DNA from: Rachycentron canadum
Lineage: Eukaryota > Chordata > Actinopteri > Carangiformes > Rachycentridae
Length of the DNA: 64,000 bases
Reading direction: 5' to 3'
Assembly: GCA_038496675.1 (NCBI GenBank)
Contig: CM076671.1
Location: 6,289,706 to 6,353,705 of the forward strand
A model generated the notes under the pieces. It was not told the DNA's origin. It searched no databases and saw only the letters and a program-made list of their open reading frames with translations. The number at the start of each line of letters is the position of its first letter. The first letter of the stretch is position 1. Shown piece after piece: positions 35,349 to 46,553 of the stretch. The position numbers and the translations under genes were made by a program.

Positions 35349-35368
35349 TTTTTTTTTTTTTTTTTTTT
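35349..35368 (+). repeat. T20 tract
   Basis: Uninterrupted T20 followed by AAGATAGG. It could be the complement of a retroposon poly(A) tail, but no retroposon body was recognised to its right. Confidence 0.9.
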
Positions 35369-35695
35369 AAGATAGGATTAAACAGCCACGGACAAAACAC
35401 AGGCCACACAGTATAAAAATTGTACATGGGCCACCAATGAAATACTTACTGGTCAGAGACACAAGGGAGGAAGACGACCACAGAGACAAATTTGTGTTCA
35501 GGAGGAAGGAAGAAATGATGCAGGGAGTTCTCCTTTAATTACTTTGTAGATAATAAACTACTTACAGACTGGGAACCAACAGGCTTTGTCTATAGGTGAT
35601 TTTAAAATGCATCATGTTAATAGAAAGTATATTAATTCCTACTCAGTAGATGATTGAAAGAATGAACAGATGGCCACACTATGCCTTATATAGTT
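35369..35695. other. Noncoding DNA, nothing recognised
   Basis: No repeat, exon or RNA signal was identified. Confidence 0.5.
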
Positions 35696-35795
35696 TAGTA
35701 CACCTTCTTCTCCAAGTATGGTTTCTTTTAGTAAAAAAACAACATGGCGACAGCGATTATAACCTTTAGGCTTCAAAATGGCAGTTGGCGAGATG
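35696..35795 (+). mobile_element. Dispersed repeat family R1, copy 4 (partial)
   Basis: CACCTTCTTCTCCAAGTATG, GTTTCTTTTAG, AACAACATGGCGACAGCG and GGCTTCAAAATGGCAG correspond to the 3' portion of the 46-kb copy read on its minus strand (CACCTTCTCCTCCAAGTGTG through GAGCTTCAAAACAG). Only about 100 bp are preserved. Confidence 0.5.
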
Positions 35796-35889
35796 TTGAC
35801 ACTTGTGAAAATGTGAAAATTCTCTGTGATTGATAGGTTACAGGTCCGGGTCCAGAAAGGACAGTGTGGAGAGGCCTGATATTCAAATG

Positions 35890-35972
35890 GTTTGGGCGCA
35901 AAAGCTGGGTCCCCGGTTTGACTTGCCCCATTTCCTGTCATTCTAAATAAAAGGCAAAATGCCCCAAAAATC
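35890..35972 (+). mobile_element. SINE 3' fragment
   Basis: A degenerate box B (CCCCGGTTTGACTTGCC, 35911-35927) is followed by CCCATTTCCTGTCATTC, TAAATAAAAGGCAAAATGCC and CCAAAAATC. This matches the tail of a teleost tRNA-derived SINE ending in 'AATAAAGGCAAAAATGCCC'. It appears related to the SINE at 9.2 kb by its AATAAA-type tail. The 5' half is not recognisable. Confidence 0.5.
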
Positions 35973-36924
35973 TGAAAGGACGGCATATTGGTCCAGATTC
36001 GGATCAATCCGCCCACTAGTGACATGTAACTACAGCAATTCTGTCATGTAGTGTGAAGGGCATAAAGCTGCTCATGTCTGTTCTAATGTCACATTGATCA
36101 AAAATCGTGAAACCTCTTATCCCCTTGTATTCACACACTTTTCCCAGTGTAGGTACCCAATAAGTGTTTTAGTGATACCCTGTGTCTAGAGAAACAATAA
36201 AAGTGCTTCATTGTTTTGGTAGGTTCAATGTTACACTCTAAGGCCCAATGAAAACAGGCTTAAAGCATTTCTCTAAGAGAGGCAGGCTGACTATGATATG
36301 AACAGAACAGATGATATAAAAGACTAGAAGAGTCAAACAGAGTAAAAAGCACAACATAAGTCAACACACAAGACCAGCACATCAGTACCAAAGCAGTTAT
36401 TCTTCAGGGTTTTACCAAAGACGGAAGGAACAAAGCGTATCTGCAGAGGTTTTTTTCTGACCCGTGGGCATTTTAAAGCCCTGTATGAGGAAGCGACTCG
36501 CTCTGCTGAACTTTTTAACTCAAACCGGGCGTTAAATCTCGGCTGGTGAAATATATAATAAACAAAAGAACACACGACAGCGCCGCAATTAATATTTAAT
36601 GTGTCGCACGAGTCCCTTTCGCAGCATGCTACTGGCACAGGACAAGTGTGCAGCGGCCCACCTGCAGCTCTGAGTCATTCAAATGAAAAGAGAAGAGTTT
36701 TACTGTATGAATATCTCAATATAACAATCAGAATATTTATGGCTTTGCTGCAGATTCAGTTTCTACAGAGTACCAATAAAGTTTTTATCTGGAACTTGAA
36801 CAATTAATAAACCCCTCAAATATTTTTCTCCACCTAAAGACACGAAACTCCAAAGCATCACATGTTACCTTTACTGCAAAAAAATTAGGTGTCGCAACAA
36901 ATTTCCTTTCATTTTTTTAGTTTT
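35973..36924. other. Noncoding DNA, nothing recognised
   Basis: The 101-codon minus frame (36333-36638) and the 68-codon plus frame (36601-36807) have no domain. A small CpG patch lies at 36490-36620. Confidence 0.45.
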
Positions 36925-37460
36925 TCATCATCATCTCATGTAACATATTAGTAGTTAAAGAGCAATGTAAGATGCTACTAATCAATTATTATGCATATCC
37001 AGCTCATTAATGTCTTTTTTGTTTCTGATATATTACAATTACCCTCCACTGTCAGGCAGCAATTACAATTAAAACACCACAGGGCATTTTTTTACTATGT
37101 GAGCCTTCACCTTAATGCTGAAATAAAAAGCAGAGTGATTTGCTAAGCTGTGCAGAAGCATTAATACAATGGGAAACAGTGCTATTTGTCCTCTCGGTGC
37201 TGTCATGTTTGTTATTACTCAACTTCAACCTTAATACACACTGTGTCATCTGCTACCATCACACAATCAAAACTCTTCAGAGGCTTTGTTGTTAATGGCT
37301 GAAACAACACAAGAGGCAAGGGCCAGTCCAGACCAGCAGCCTTGTTGCAATTCTGGCAACACACTCCTCCGCCTGTCTCTCTAATGAACCTGCCGCATAT
37401 TAATCCCTATCACTAATGAGGCCATTCAGAATGATAAGCTTCCCCAGCATTCACTAATGA
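36925..37460. promoter_or_regulatory. Strong candidate conserved noncoding element / enhancer
   Basis: This is the densest cluster of developmental motif types in the window. It includes CAATTATTATGCATATCC (36984-37001, homeodomain plus octamer-like ATGCATAT), GCTCATTAATG, ATTACAATTACCC, CAGCAATTACAATTAAAAC (37058-37076), ACCTTAATGC, TAATACAATGGG (SOX-like ACAATGG near 37165), GTTGTTAATGGC, GCATATTAATCCC, CACTAATGAGGCC and TCACTAATGAACAC. It lacks simple repeats, transposon motifs and long frames. Conservation is inferred from texture only. Confidence 0.4.
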
Positions 37461-37724
37461 ACACATGCTAAAGCTGCCTGGGCCTCTGCTAAGCGTTCAC
37501 CAAGCTGGACCTAAATCACACAGCAGCACCTGCCTGTCACAGCAGACGCCTCTACCGCCGACTGTAGTGACTGTACGTTGGCGGCACAAACAAATTACAC
37601 TTCAGCGGTCTGATATAATGTGCACGTCAAAGTGCCTTATTGTTTATCCGTGCGGCTTCAAAATGTTGCATACGGATTGAGCAGCGGGATCAGGAGTTCA
37701 TCTTCTATCAGGGTCACCCAGGAC
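37461..37724. other. Noncoding spacer
   Basis: A 71-codon frame (37465-37680) has no domain. Nothing else is recognised. Confidence 0.5.
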
Positions 37725-38236
37725 TTAAAGGATCAACTCACCCAAATGAAAGAAAAGCATATTTTCTGACTGTTTCTTTGGCATAATGTATCACCTTGGC
37801 CCCAATCCATGACAACCAGCACTTTCAAACTCGTCCTGATGGGAAAGTTTCCCTGAGATACGGTGAATCCAAGGAGAAGAGTCCTCAGCCTTGATTGTAT
37901 CAGACAATACAAATCTCAGATAATTATCTCACAACTTTCAACATTTTTAATATTTAACCAAGACCATTATCTTTCCTGGACAAACACCTACACACAACCA
38001 TTACTCATGCTTTAGTGACTGCAAGTTTAATTTTGTATTGCAACATATTTCAGGAAAAATTAGTAAGAAACATTGCTGACACATTCAGCAAGAACGTTCT
38101 GCAGAACATTTGGTTAGAGAAAATGTTTCTCTGATATTTGCAGCTGCTTACGTTGATCTACCAGTACTGTATCTGTGAGACTTAACAGCGCTAAGGGTGA
38201 TGGTTTTGCTGTAATTCAGGTGAAATGACCCTTTAA
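37725..38236. mobile_element. Miniature inverted-repeat element flanked by TTAA
   Basis: The left end TTAAAGGATCAACTCACC (37725-37742) matches 15 of 18 bases of the complement of the right end GGTGAAATGACCCTTTAA (38219-38236). The outermost TTAA on each side could be a target-site duplication or part of the terminal repeat. The 'AAAGG...TCACCC' end is typical of abundant teleost miniature DNA elements I recall. It is about 512 bp long with no transposase, so it was mobilised in trans if it moved. The superfamily (piggyBac-like or Harbinger-like) is undecided. Confidence 0.55.
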
Positions 38237-38662
38237 ACATACTAAAGTCAACAGTGTGTGAGTGTGGTGATGTCCAGTTTCCTATAACTTGATGTAATTC
38301 CATTTCAACACAAAGCAAATGTCACATTGCCCTTTAAAAGAAAAAACTGAACACTATCTCTACCGACCTCCTTTAATGAGTCCCATCTTTGAGGGAAAAT
38401 GAGCAGTAGACATGAGAAATAAAATTCAGGACATGAACAGAGTGTCTTTAATAATGGCATGGTGCTATAAAACAGCTCAGAGAAAACCATCTGCAGATGT
38501 TGTTTTACTTTAGCAACAGTTGTAGCAGATAGTTTTTTTTTTCTTGTATCAAAGGAGTGGATATGTCACCTCATTTGTGACAATCTGACAACTGTTACCA
38601 TTTCCACATATTACACATCCAGCTGTTAACGCTTTGGTGTAGAGTTATCAACAAACATCATT
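38237..38662. other. Noncoding DNA, nothing recognised
   Basis: Ordinary AT-rich sequence with a T10 run at 38534-38543. Confidence 0.5.
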
Positions 38663-38690
38663 TCTCTCTCTCTCTCTCTCTCTCTCTTGC

Positions 38691-38739
<49 letters not shown>
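38663..38739 (+). repeat. Compound (TC)12 ... (TG)23 microsatellite
   Basis: (TC)12 at 38663-38686 and (TG)23 at 38693-38739 are separated by TTGCCC. An open frame through it reads as Cys-Val repeats and is artefactual. Confidence 0.95.
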
Positions 38740-38740
<1 letters not shown>

Positions 38741-38863
38741 AAAGACTACAGGGTGTCATGATAAAGGTGTGTGCCTGCGGCACATCTGCTTACAGCCCCC
38801 TACCTCCTTACAGTGTTCTGCTGCTGCTGATGAGCTCTCCTGTTTAAGTCTTCCTCTTGCCAG

Positions 38864-38923
38864 TAAACAGCCGCAGCCATCACCCGGACTCCTGCCATGC
38901 CTCTGCAGCCCACATAGCCTGGG
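38864..38923 (+). other. Candidate 60-bp exon downstream of the UC/UG repeat (unproven)
   Basis: The acceptor CTTCCTCTTGCCAG (ends 38863) and the donor GGG|GTAAGTTG (38924) flank a segment with two open frames, proline- and serine-rich in one (KQPQPSPGLLP). The upstream UC and UG repeats would be ligands for PTB and CELF/TDP-43-type proteins if transcribed on the plus strand. No protein is recognised. Confidence 0.2.
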
Positions 38924-39207
38924 GTAAGTTGAAGGATTTTCGAGGTGCAGTGATGTGCAGGCCCACCGACTGCAGATATATATGCCTTGGCATCAACCAA
39001 TCACTGCCCTGCTGTTTTATGGGTAAGTCAAAGACGTCAAATGCAGAAGATGCACAACCAAAAGTATTATGCTGGCTGGATGTTTTTACACAGGCTTTGA
39101 TGGACTGGGAATCTGGCAGCCACATTAAGTCCTATAGGGTGTTTTTTCAGCATATGAATCAGTGAGGAAATCCTTCTGAAGGGAGAATACAATCCTTAAC
39201 TGGTGTT

Positions 39208-39239
<32 letters not shown>

Positions 39240-40640
39240 CCCCCCCCCACACACACAAACACACATACATACGTAATTCTATTCTAACATTACATTACAA
39301 TCCCTCCACAGTCTGCACATCTATGAATGGCCATCTGTGTTTGTTAGGGCGCATGCCTAATGGAAGCCCATGAAAAACATGCATGGTCTGCTGCATCTTG
39401 GCCAAAAACTGAACCAAAAACGGCTCATGGCACATACTCTGAGAGGTGTCACTCCAAAACCTTGCAGCAGCTCTGCCAGATTGCAAAGGCTGGAAGAGGA
39501 CAGAAGCGGGAGGAAAGAAAGGAAATGCCAGAGGAGACATGCGTCAATGTCAGCCTGCAGAAAGTTAGGCCTACACAGCTGTAGAAAAAAAAAAAAAAGC
39601 AGCTGGGTCATGAATGGGGCTGCAGTCAGAGGCGTAGATGCTGCTGATCATGAAACACAACAAAAATGAGTTTTATGCTTATGTGAATTAAGAATTGAAC
39701 TTTTCTTCAGTGTCGTTTTAAATTGAATTATCTACGTGATGGACTAACAATATGATGAATTCACTACCTGCTGTATGTGCAGACATTCAGCTAAAGGTGA
39801 ATATTTTTCCAGTTGAACCTGCAGTGTCTCTGCATCCACATCTGCATTCGCATTCACTCATCTGCATCGGCATGTAAAGGTTGCCTTTATTAAGTCAGGC
39901 CCCCGGCCTCTTCCCCACCACACACCGGAACCCAAACACGACCGATCAGCACATGAGCGTTATGACATTTCCACTAACCAGAGTGGCTGTGGGCCCGTAA
40001 AGGCGGGGGTCAGGTCATGCTGCAGCAAATGAAATAGTCAATCTCTGATATTACGCCTGCTGCCACATACAATGATTTTCTCAAAGACTCAAATAATTCT
40101 GTGGGTCATTATTAGAAAACAGACACTGATCTCTGAACTATAGACAACAACTGTCAGTAGATATTGTGCTCATGGGTAGTTATTTCTGGCTATGGAAAAC
40201 GTCCAGCATTTAAGCAGCTTTGTGAGATAGCAGGGTGATTTATGTGATACCATGACATTTCCAAGACATGGCCCTTGGATAAAATGAAGAATTTTAACAA
40301 GGTTACCAAACCACTTTTTTGAGTGAGTCCAAAAGCAAATAAACAACTAAAACTCCAAATGCTAGGGGGAGACAGATAAGGGATTAAATTTAATTTTTCA
40401 TTTGCTTGATAATACTATCTGAGGGTGATTTTAGCGCTGCAATGAGGAGTATTTACAAGCCTCAACTAGGCTTGGTGTCGTGCTGGTACGTGTGCTGAAT
40501 CTGAAACAGATCCCTTGCCCCTTTCAGCTCACTGTGTCCATTACCTCAAGCTTTTTCCAGACGCACTCAACTTCCCCCCCTCGCTCACGTAAAGATCTTG
40601 CAAAAACATAAAGCTGGATGCACTTGCCAAATAGTCGTCA
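38924..40640. other. Noncoding DNA with (TA)11 and C9
   Basis: (TA)11 at 39208-39229 is followed by a C9 run (39241-39249) and CA repeats. A13 lies at 39584-39597. Frames on both strands at 39295-39669 shadow each other. A CpG-bearing patch with GGGGGTCAGGTCATGC (nuclear-receptor-like half-sites) lies near 40008-40023. Confidence 0.45.
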
Positions 40641-42233
40641 AATGCATTATGGTCCTCTTCGGTGGCAATGATTCTGCCTTTCTGAAAACACACCTACGTC
40701 CTCATATCACTATTTCAAAGTCAATCGTTGGTTTAACACATTTTTGTGTTAATGCATCACAGAGGAGGGGGAAAGGTGTCTATGTGGAAGGAGGCCATTG
40801 GGAAGACTGATGGATAGCATTACGCCAAAAGGGCCATTATGAGGGAGCTGTGGATCATAAACAAATGACATAACGATCACGAGGTGGTGTAGGAGTGGAG
40901 GGGAAGATGGGCATTCTATCTGGCTACACTAAACGCAGCATTTAACAGGTTCCACTTATGATAAATCAAGGAGCCACTGAAGCGAGGCCAAGACAGTCCA
41001 CTACTTGTGCTCTTGAACACCAAACACAGTCCGTCAGGGCTGCCTTTGTCTCTCCATCTTTTTCCTTTTTGTCTCATTTAACTGCAAATGCACAAAAACA
41101 CAACTGCGGCCCCTCCACCTTCCTCTCCATCTTTGTAGCAGCAGTTAAAAAGCAGCGGAGCGTCTCGGTCATCCGGGGGGCTCTGTGATCTATGTTGATG
41201 ACACTGACTCGCAAGCACCTACAGTCCCGCAAACTCCATTTGGAGTGACCTTAGTCATAACCCAGTCTCACACCGCTGGCTCTGATACATACCATCATCC
41301 ATTATAAAGGATCTTCAAATTGGCCTCCTGACAAACTTCCACATCACAAATTAGTAAATCAACAACTACATACATATGAAAAAATACAAATAGTTGTAAT
41401 TATCTGCAGGGAGGAGGGCATTATTAATCATAATAAAGGGTTGTACCAAGGCGGTGAAGTTATTCAGGGGGACCGTCCCATCATCTAAAGGTTTGGGACT
41501 CACAATGTGTCCTTTAGCTGGACATCGCAGCCGCACAACATGCTCAGTCGCGCTCAATCTTACATACAAGTAATTACACTAATTATTTTTATTATTATTA
41601 TACAATTGAATTGTTTGTCATGAAATTCTGGTCCAAATGGCCAAACATAACCAATAAATAAATAAATGAGATACAAATGAATGCGTTAATCATCATCGTT
41701 CTCAGATCTGCAGGATGAAGCATCAGAATTAAGATCCTGTGTTCATTGCTCAATAAGTTGTTTTGTTTCGAGATCTTAAAGGCCCCCTTCTCCAGACCAC
41801 ATCTCTCTGTGCATTATGCATGTATCCTTTCACTTCAATGCAAACAAATTAAACTGATTTATTACAGGATGTGCACCAAGTGAGCACTGGTAAATTCTAC
41901 CATGAAGGGCCTCAAGATTAGAAAAGGATTTTGGATCTATTTAAAGACATGGACCTATAGTGCATATTCAGGTGAATGTCATTAATCAAATGTGACCCTT
42001 CCTCCGTTGCCTGTTCTGCCTGATTGGTAGTATCAGTTAAGTGCATAAATATAGTATAAGTGGGGTAATTTTGCACCTTCCACTTAAACCATGTTAATCA
42101 CCTATTAAGTGTTCAATGTGCGATACTTCCCTCCACCAGTTCTACTTCAAAGTTAGACTAAATGATAATTATAGAAGACCTTTGGGGTTATGGCAATTTT
42201 TTTATCCCAGTTTTTAATTTTTTTTCCATACAG
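40641..42233. other. Noncoding DNA, nothing recognised
   Basis: The minus frame 41366-41569 reads protein-like in places (HVVRLRCPAKGHIVSP) but has no start context, splice pair or known family. No repeats were recognised apart from short AAT runs near 41655-41670. Confidence 0.45.
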
Positions 42234-42253
42234 AAAACTTCTTGGTTTTAAAG
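42234..42253 (+). other. Possible 20-nt microexon (weak)
   Basis: A long U-rich tract (42211-42229) ending in CATACAG precedes 20 nt that end AAAG|GTAAGTTG, a consensus donor. The size fits neuronal microexons, but 20 is not a multiple of three and there is no other support. Confidence 0.12.
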
Positions 42254-43557
42254 GTAAGTTGTATCAAGGCAAAGTGAAAGCACACAAACACACACACACA
42301 CACCTTGTTTTACTGTATATAAAATGTTCTCTGCTCTTTAATCTGTCTGCCAAATTTAAACCCAGAAGGAAAAGACACAGAAAGCGAAGTCAAGTGTGTG
42401 ATTCCTATCCACTTTGGCGATGGTTGAGCAAATTCAATAGAATCTAAACAAGTTCAATTAATACTAAATATAATCTCGAGGAAGTAAAAGAAATATCATG
42501 CTGGGCCATTATTATTTACTGCAACTCAACATTCAAGTCAAGTATAAGCTTTTGAAATAAGTCGGTGAAGTTGAAAACATTTTGACGAGGTTTTTCTATG
42601 ACTGTTAAATCTTTCCCCAAATCCTAATCCTGAAAAGCAGCACAGCAAGTCAGGATTTATTCATTCACTCTCTGTGTCTTTTTGCAGTCACAGCCAATCA
42701 CTGCTTGTAACCTTAGCCCTTTAAGAAAAAGAACAGCATGTCAGAAATATGTATTCAGCTGCCAGTAGCCTATATTGTGTGCCAGGGGTTCGATATTTTT
42801 CTCCAACTTCACACTCAAAGTTTCACTGTTTCTCAAATTTTCCGTTCTTGGCAGGATGGTTAAGTCCACTGACACCCAAACTAATTAAACTGTCCCAGCT
42901 ACTCAGCAGCAAGAAAACTATGGCATACATTTTAAAAGCAGAACTAATTTATTGGAACATCAGACAGCTAAATTACTTAATATATATAAAAAGACATATT
43001 CCGTGATCTCTGCAGAGAGCTGCTGTCACATGAGCAGTGGTCGACTCATCAGTCAAATCAGCCCATCAACCTCGGTCCCTTTAGAAGGTGTTTGATTCAG
43101 CTGAGGTGAACAGGGATCAATATCCATGTTCTCATCCACAAAAAACACAGCCTCCACATGCTAACACGTAACATTCTGCCCTGAAGTGAGAAGCAGCATA
43201 ATGTGCACATGTAAGGGTCCAATTAAGAAACAGCAACAGTCAAATATTTCCTTATTAACAATAACAGGTCCCTTGGAGGCAGCTTAGACACGTTCACTTT
43301 TTTTTTTTTATGAATGGCATAGATAGTGTAGGAAATTTCAACATATAATAGACAATGTTTGCACTTACAATGAAGGTGAGAACCTATGCGCATGTCATGA
43401 GAGGATGACACAGCCTGTGGAAACAGCTGTACAATATCCATCCTGCCTTTCCAGGAAGTTTTTCATGTCTAAAACAAATACACAACTGGTATTACTTGAA
43501 TCATCTCAGCAGAGTTTCCACAAAAGAGATGTGGCAGCTCCTTTTCATGTTTCCATC
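42254..43557. other. Noncoding DNA, nothing recognised
   Basis: A short (AC)n lies at 42287-42303. A T10 run lies at about 43300-43309. The 85-codon frames at 42190-42447 and 42749-43006 have no domain. Confidence 0.5.
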
Positions 43558-43745
43558 AATATTGCCAGTCCATCGTGGGGCTGACATACAATCATTCACA
43601 CTCACATTCACGTCTACGGGCAACGTAGAGTCATCAATTAACCTAACGTGCATGTCTTTGGATCGCGGGAGGAAGCTAGAGCACCTGGAGGGAACCCACA
43701 CAGGCACAGAGTGAACATGCAGACTCCTCAGAAAGGGCCCAGGTC
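43558..43745 (-). mobile_element. LINE 3'-region fragment (RTE-like), second copy
   Basis: CATTCACACTCACATTCACG, then TCTACGGGCAACGTAGAGTC, CATCAATTAACCTAACGTGC, ATGTCTTTGGATCGCGGGAG, GAGGGAACCCACACAGGC and GTGAACATGCAGACTCC match the copy at 30598-30820 in order and orientation. The (CATC)n end is absent. Frames crossing it (43496-43836) are artefacts. Confidence 0.65.
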
Positions 43746-45331
43746 CAGTGCCACATTGACCCATCTCTGTGCCCCTGGGCACCAAACATTTGTTTCATTA
43801 TCCATGATAATGAAAAAGAACGAGAAATTTCTATAAAGCCACCGCAGGCCATCCATACACAAAAAAGAAATGCGATTACAATGTAAATAACCTTTTCTCC
43901 TAAACAATGAGCACTTTATAGAGCCACCAGTGAGGGAGTCCAGAGACAGGATACAGAAAAGGCAAAATAATAAAGACATTTTGGTCATCAGCCCTTTTTT
44001 TTTTTTTTAAACGGGAAAAACAATCTATAACTACTCAAAGTAAAAGTCAATTATTAGCTGAGCCGTCGACAACATTAGCTTTTCCGACGCCTGGTAGACA
44101 AATATCGCTGGCGACTGAGGCACCAGCTGAAAGGTTCACGTAAAGCTATTGAGATCTAAACCAGATATGTTGCTTGTATCTGAAAGTCAAGACGTCTTGG
44201 TTTCCGTTACATCAGTCTTGACCTGTTTATAACGTCATTGAAGTGAAACACTGAACTGGTGCTGCACCCTTTAAAAGTTGGCTTCACACTTTTTTAACGA
44301 TAATTATCCAATATCAAATATTTTACAGTCTTTCGACCAGAGCGATTCCTTGCTTTGAGTTTGGAGGGATGTAAAACAAAAATAAAGTCATCTGAACATT
44401 ACAGACTTACAGTTCTGCATAAGTGAGGAGCCTCTTTACAGCCAGTATGGACAGTATTAGGAACAATTATAGCAGCTCTACAGTCCTTTTAGCACAGTTT
44501 TAAGACAGACTTTAAAAAATGTGAACCCATAAGCTTTAATGTGTTTTCCAGTTTCCCCTTTAAAAAAATCTCAGGTGACACTGGTACTAAACCCACCACC
44601 CTCCTCCTTGTTATATTGGAAGTGGCTCCTTGGTGGTGGTGGTCAATTTCCAAACCACGTAAATGTGAAGTGCAACTAAAACTGCTATTAAACAGCAGTT
44701 ACACCGTGTCCACCTTTAAAAAAACTACAGGAAAAAGCCTTTCCTTCACATCTATATGATGAACAAAGTGCCAGTGAGTCTGTGCTGTGATTTGATTTCA
44801 ATTTCTGCCACATCAGATTGCCAATTACAACAAGTGTGTGATTACACCGATCGTTTTCAAAATGACCATCACTGGATGTGCTGTCAGTCTGGCACATTTA
44901 ATTAAACCAATCAGAGTATAGTGTTTGCCTCTCAACTACTCATCACACCAACAGAGAGCATCTCTTTTCTGCCCTTTTTGGGCACATAAAACATTGTTGG
45001 TGCAGATAAAAATTTATTTATATACTAGTGGAATATGTTTTACTCTACCTTTATTTTCTAACAGTTGTGGACAAATGGCCCATTGAAATCCCACTCACTA
45101 AAATCATTGGAAAAGCATCGAGTGAAAAGATCCCTCTTTTATCCCTCTGGGTTTAAATATTTGAAAAATCGCTGTGTTAATGTTTGAACTTGAACTCTGA
45201 GTCACGGCAAATAACCAAAATGTGACAAGTGTCTCAGAAAGACAAGCAGAGTGTCAGGGATGTCTTTAATGGCTAAGTGTACAGAGGGAAATAAATGAGA
45301 GATGAAATTGTCTGTCTTCATAGCAACAGCT
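43746..45331. other. Noncoding DNA, nothing recognised
   Basis: T15 lies at 43995-44009. The 86-codon minus frame (43728-43988) and the others have no domain. Confidence 0.5.
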
Positions 45332-45384
45332 AAAAAAAAAAAAAAAAAAAAAAAAAAAAGACCAGTGGAGGGAAAAAAAAAAAA
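45332..45384 (+). repeat. A28 tract plus A13 tract
   Basis: A28 (45332-45359) and, after GACCAGTGGAGGG, a second A run to 45385. Such tails can mark retroposed copies, but the preceding sequence is not recognised. Confidence 0.9.
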
Positions 45385-45385
45385 A

Positions 45386-46062
45386 TCAATTATCTCTGGA
45401 AATAGAGCAGAGTGGTGAAAATCAAACAAAGCGTTCTGAAAGTTAAACACATTTGTTTGCCCCTTTTGTTTCTTCCATCTCTTACTGGCATCACCTCTGC
45501 TATCCACTCATTACATTTAAAAACGGGTAGTGGGTAATGATTTCAGTTTAAGTTTTAGTCCTAATAAAGACTATCATTGTTTCTTATGCGACGACGACTT
45601 TAACATGAAAATCCTGTTCAATTTTATAAAAATGGCCGTTAAATCCTAGTGTGGTCCAGAAATTTAAAGTCTATGTTTTCTTCAATCGGGTGCAGTCCCC
45701 TGTTGTGTGCACCAGATGTGAAAACCATCCAACAGACTGGAAACTGAATAATGTCACTGGTTAAATGAGGTATCATTATACATCGTGAGTCATTACGCAC
45801 AGCACACATCATGGGAGAGGGATGATGTGGTCTGTAGGGGAGGCAGAGTCTCTGTTTGTTACTTGAAAATCTGAAAGAAAATTGAAAGTGATGTGGCATT
45901 AAAGGTTGTTGGCCAGTTCCACTGTGTTTAAACGGAGCACAACATCAAACTTGCACTGTGTGAATTTCATAAAAATGTTCTGGCCAGTTGGAGAAACAAC
46001 CTGTCGAACTGGATATTCAACAAAAATGTATTTAATTTTAAATATATTCATACTGTATTTGG
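45386..46062. other. Noncoding DNA, nothing recognised
   Basis: The 86-codon minus frame at 45639-45899 has no domain. Composition is ordinary. Confidence 0.5.
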
Positions 46063-46553
46063 ATCGTGACATCAACCATTGGTTTGTGAACTTCTGTTTT
46101 GAAGCTCTGATTCTATAATTTGGCCGTCACCATGTTGGGTTTTTTGAAACCAAAAAAGAAACCACACTTGGAGGAGAAGGTGGAGCTGAGGAGGAGTGAG
46201 GGCCTGCTCTGTGCTTTCTCCAGCAGGTCACCATCACCAGTGCAGTCTGTCAATCACACGGTAGCCACGCCCTAATGCATTCCCTGATTTATGCCCTTTT
46301 TTCCTCTAAATGGACCATCATTTAAAAAATGAATATCATGTTGTATTGAAGACTTGAAACTAGAGGCTGAGACCATAAACTCATTAGGAAAACATTTACT
46401 GAGCTAATAAATGAAATGAGATTTTCACAGAATTCAATCCAATCTGACTTTTTACAGCCAGTGGAGTTGCTCCTGATGGTCATTGGATAGGCTGTAGGTC
46501 TAAGGAATTTTTCACCCCAAGAACCTGCATCTGCTTTTATACACCGTCTATGA
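46063..46553 (-). mobile_element. Dispersed repeat family R1, copy 5 (longest)
   Basis: On the minus strand it starts CATAGACGGTGTATAAAAGC and continues through GATTGGATTGAATTCTGTG, TTAGCTCAGTAAATG, GGGCGTGGCTACCGTG, GGAGAAAGCACAGAGCAGG, CACTCCTCCTCAGCTCCACC and CAACATGGTGACGGCC. It ends AACAGAAGTTCACAAACC and GTTGATGTCACGATC. It carries every block found in the shorter copies, so it is the best local reference. It is about 490 bp with no coding capacity, consistent with a non-autonomous DNA element. Confidence 0.7.

Noticed and set aside
41366..41569. Protein-like minus frame (HVVRLRCPAKGHIVSP) as an exon
   Set aside because: No good acceptor-donor pair frames it and no family is recognised. 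Protein-like appearance alone is not enough.
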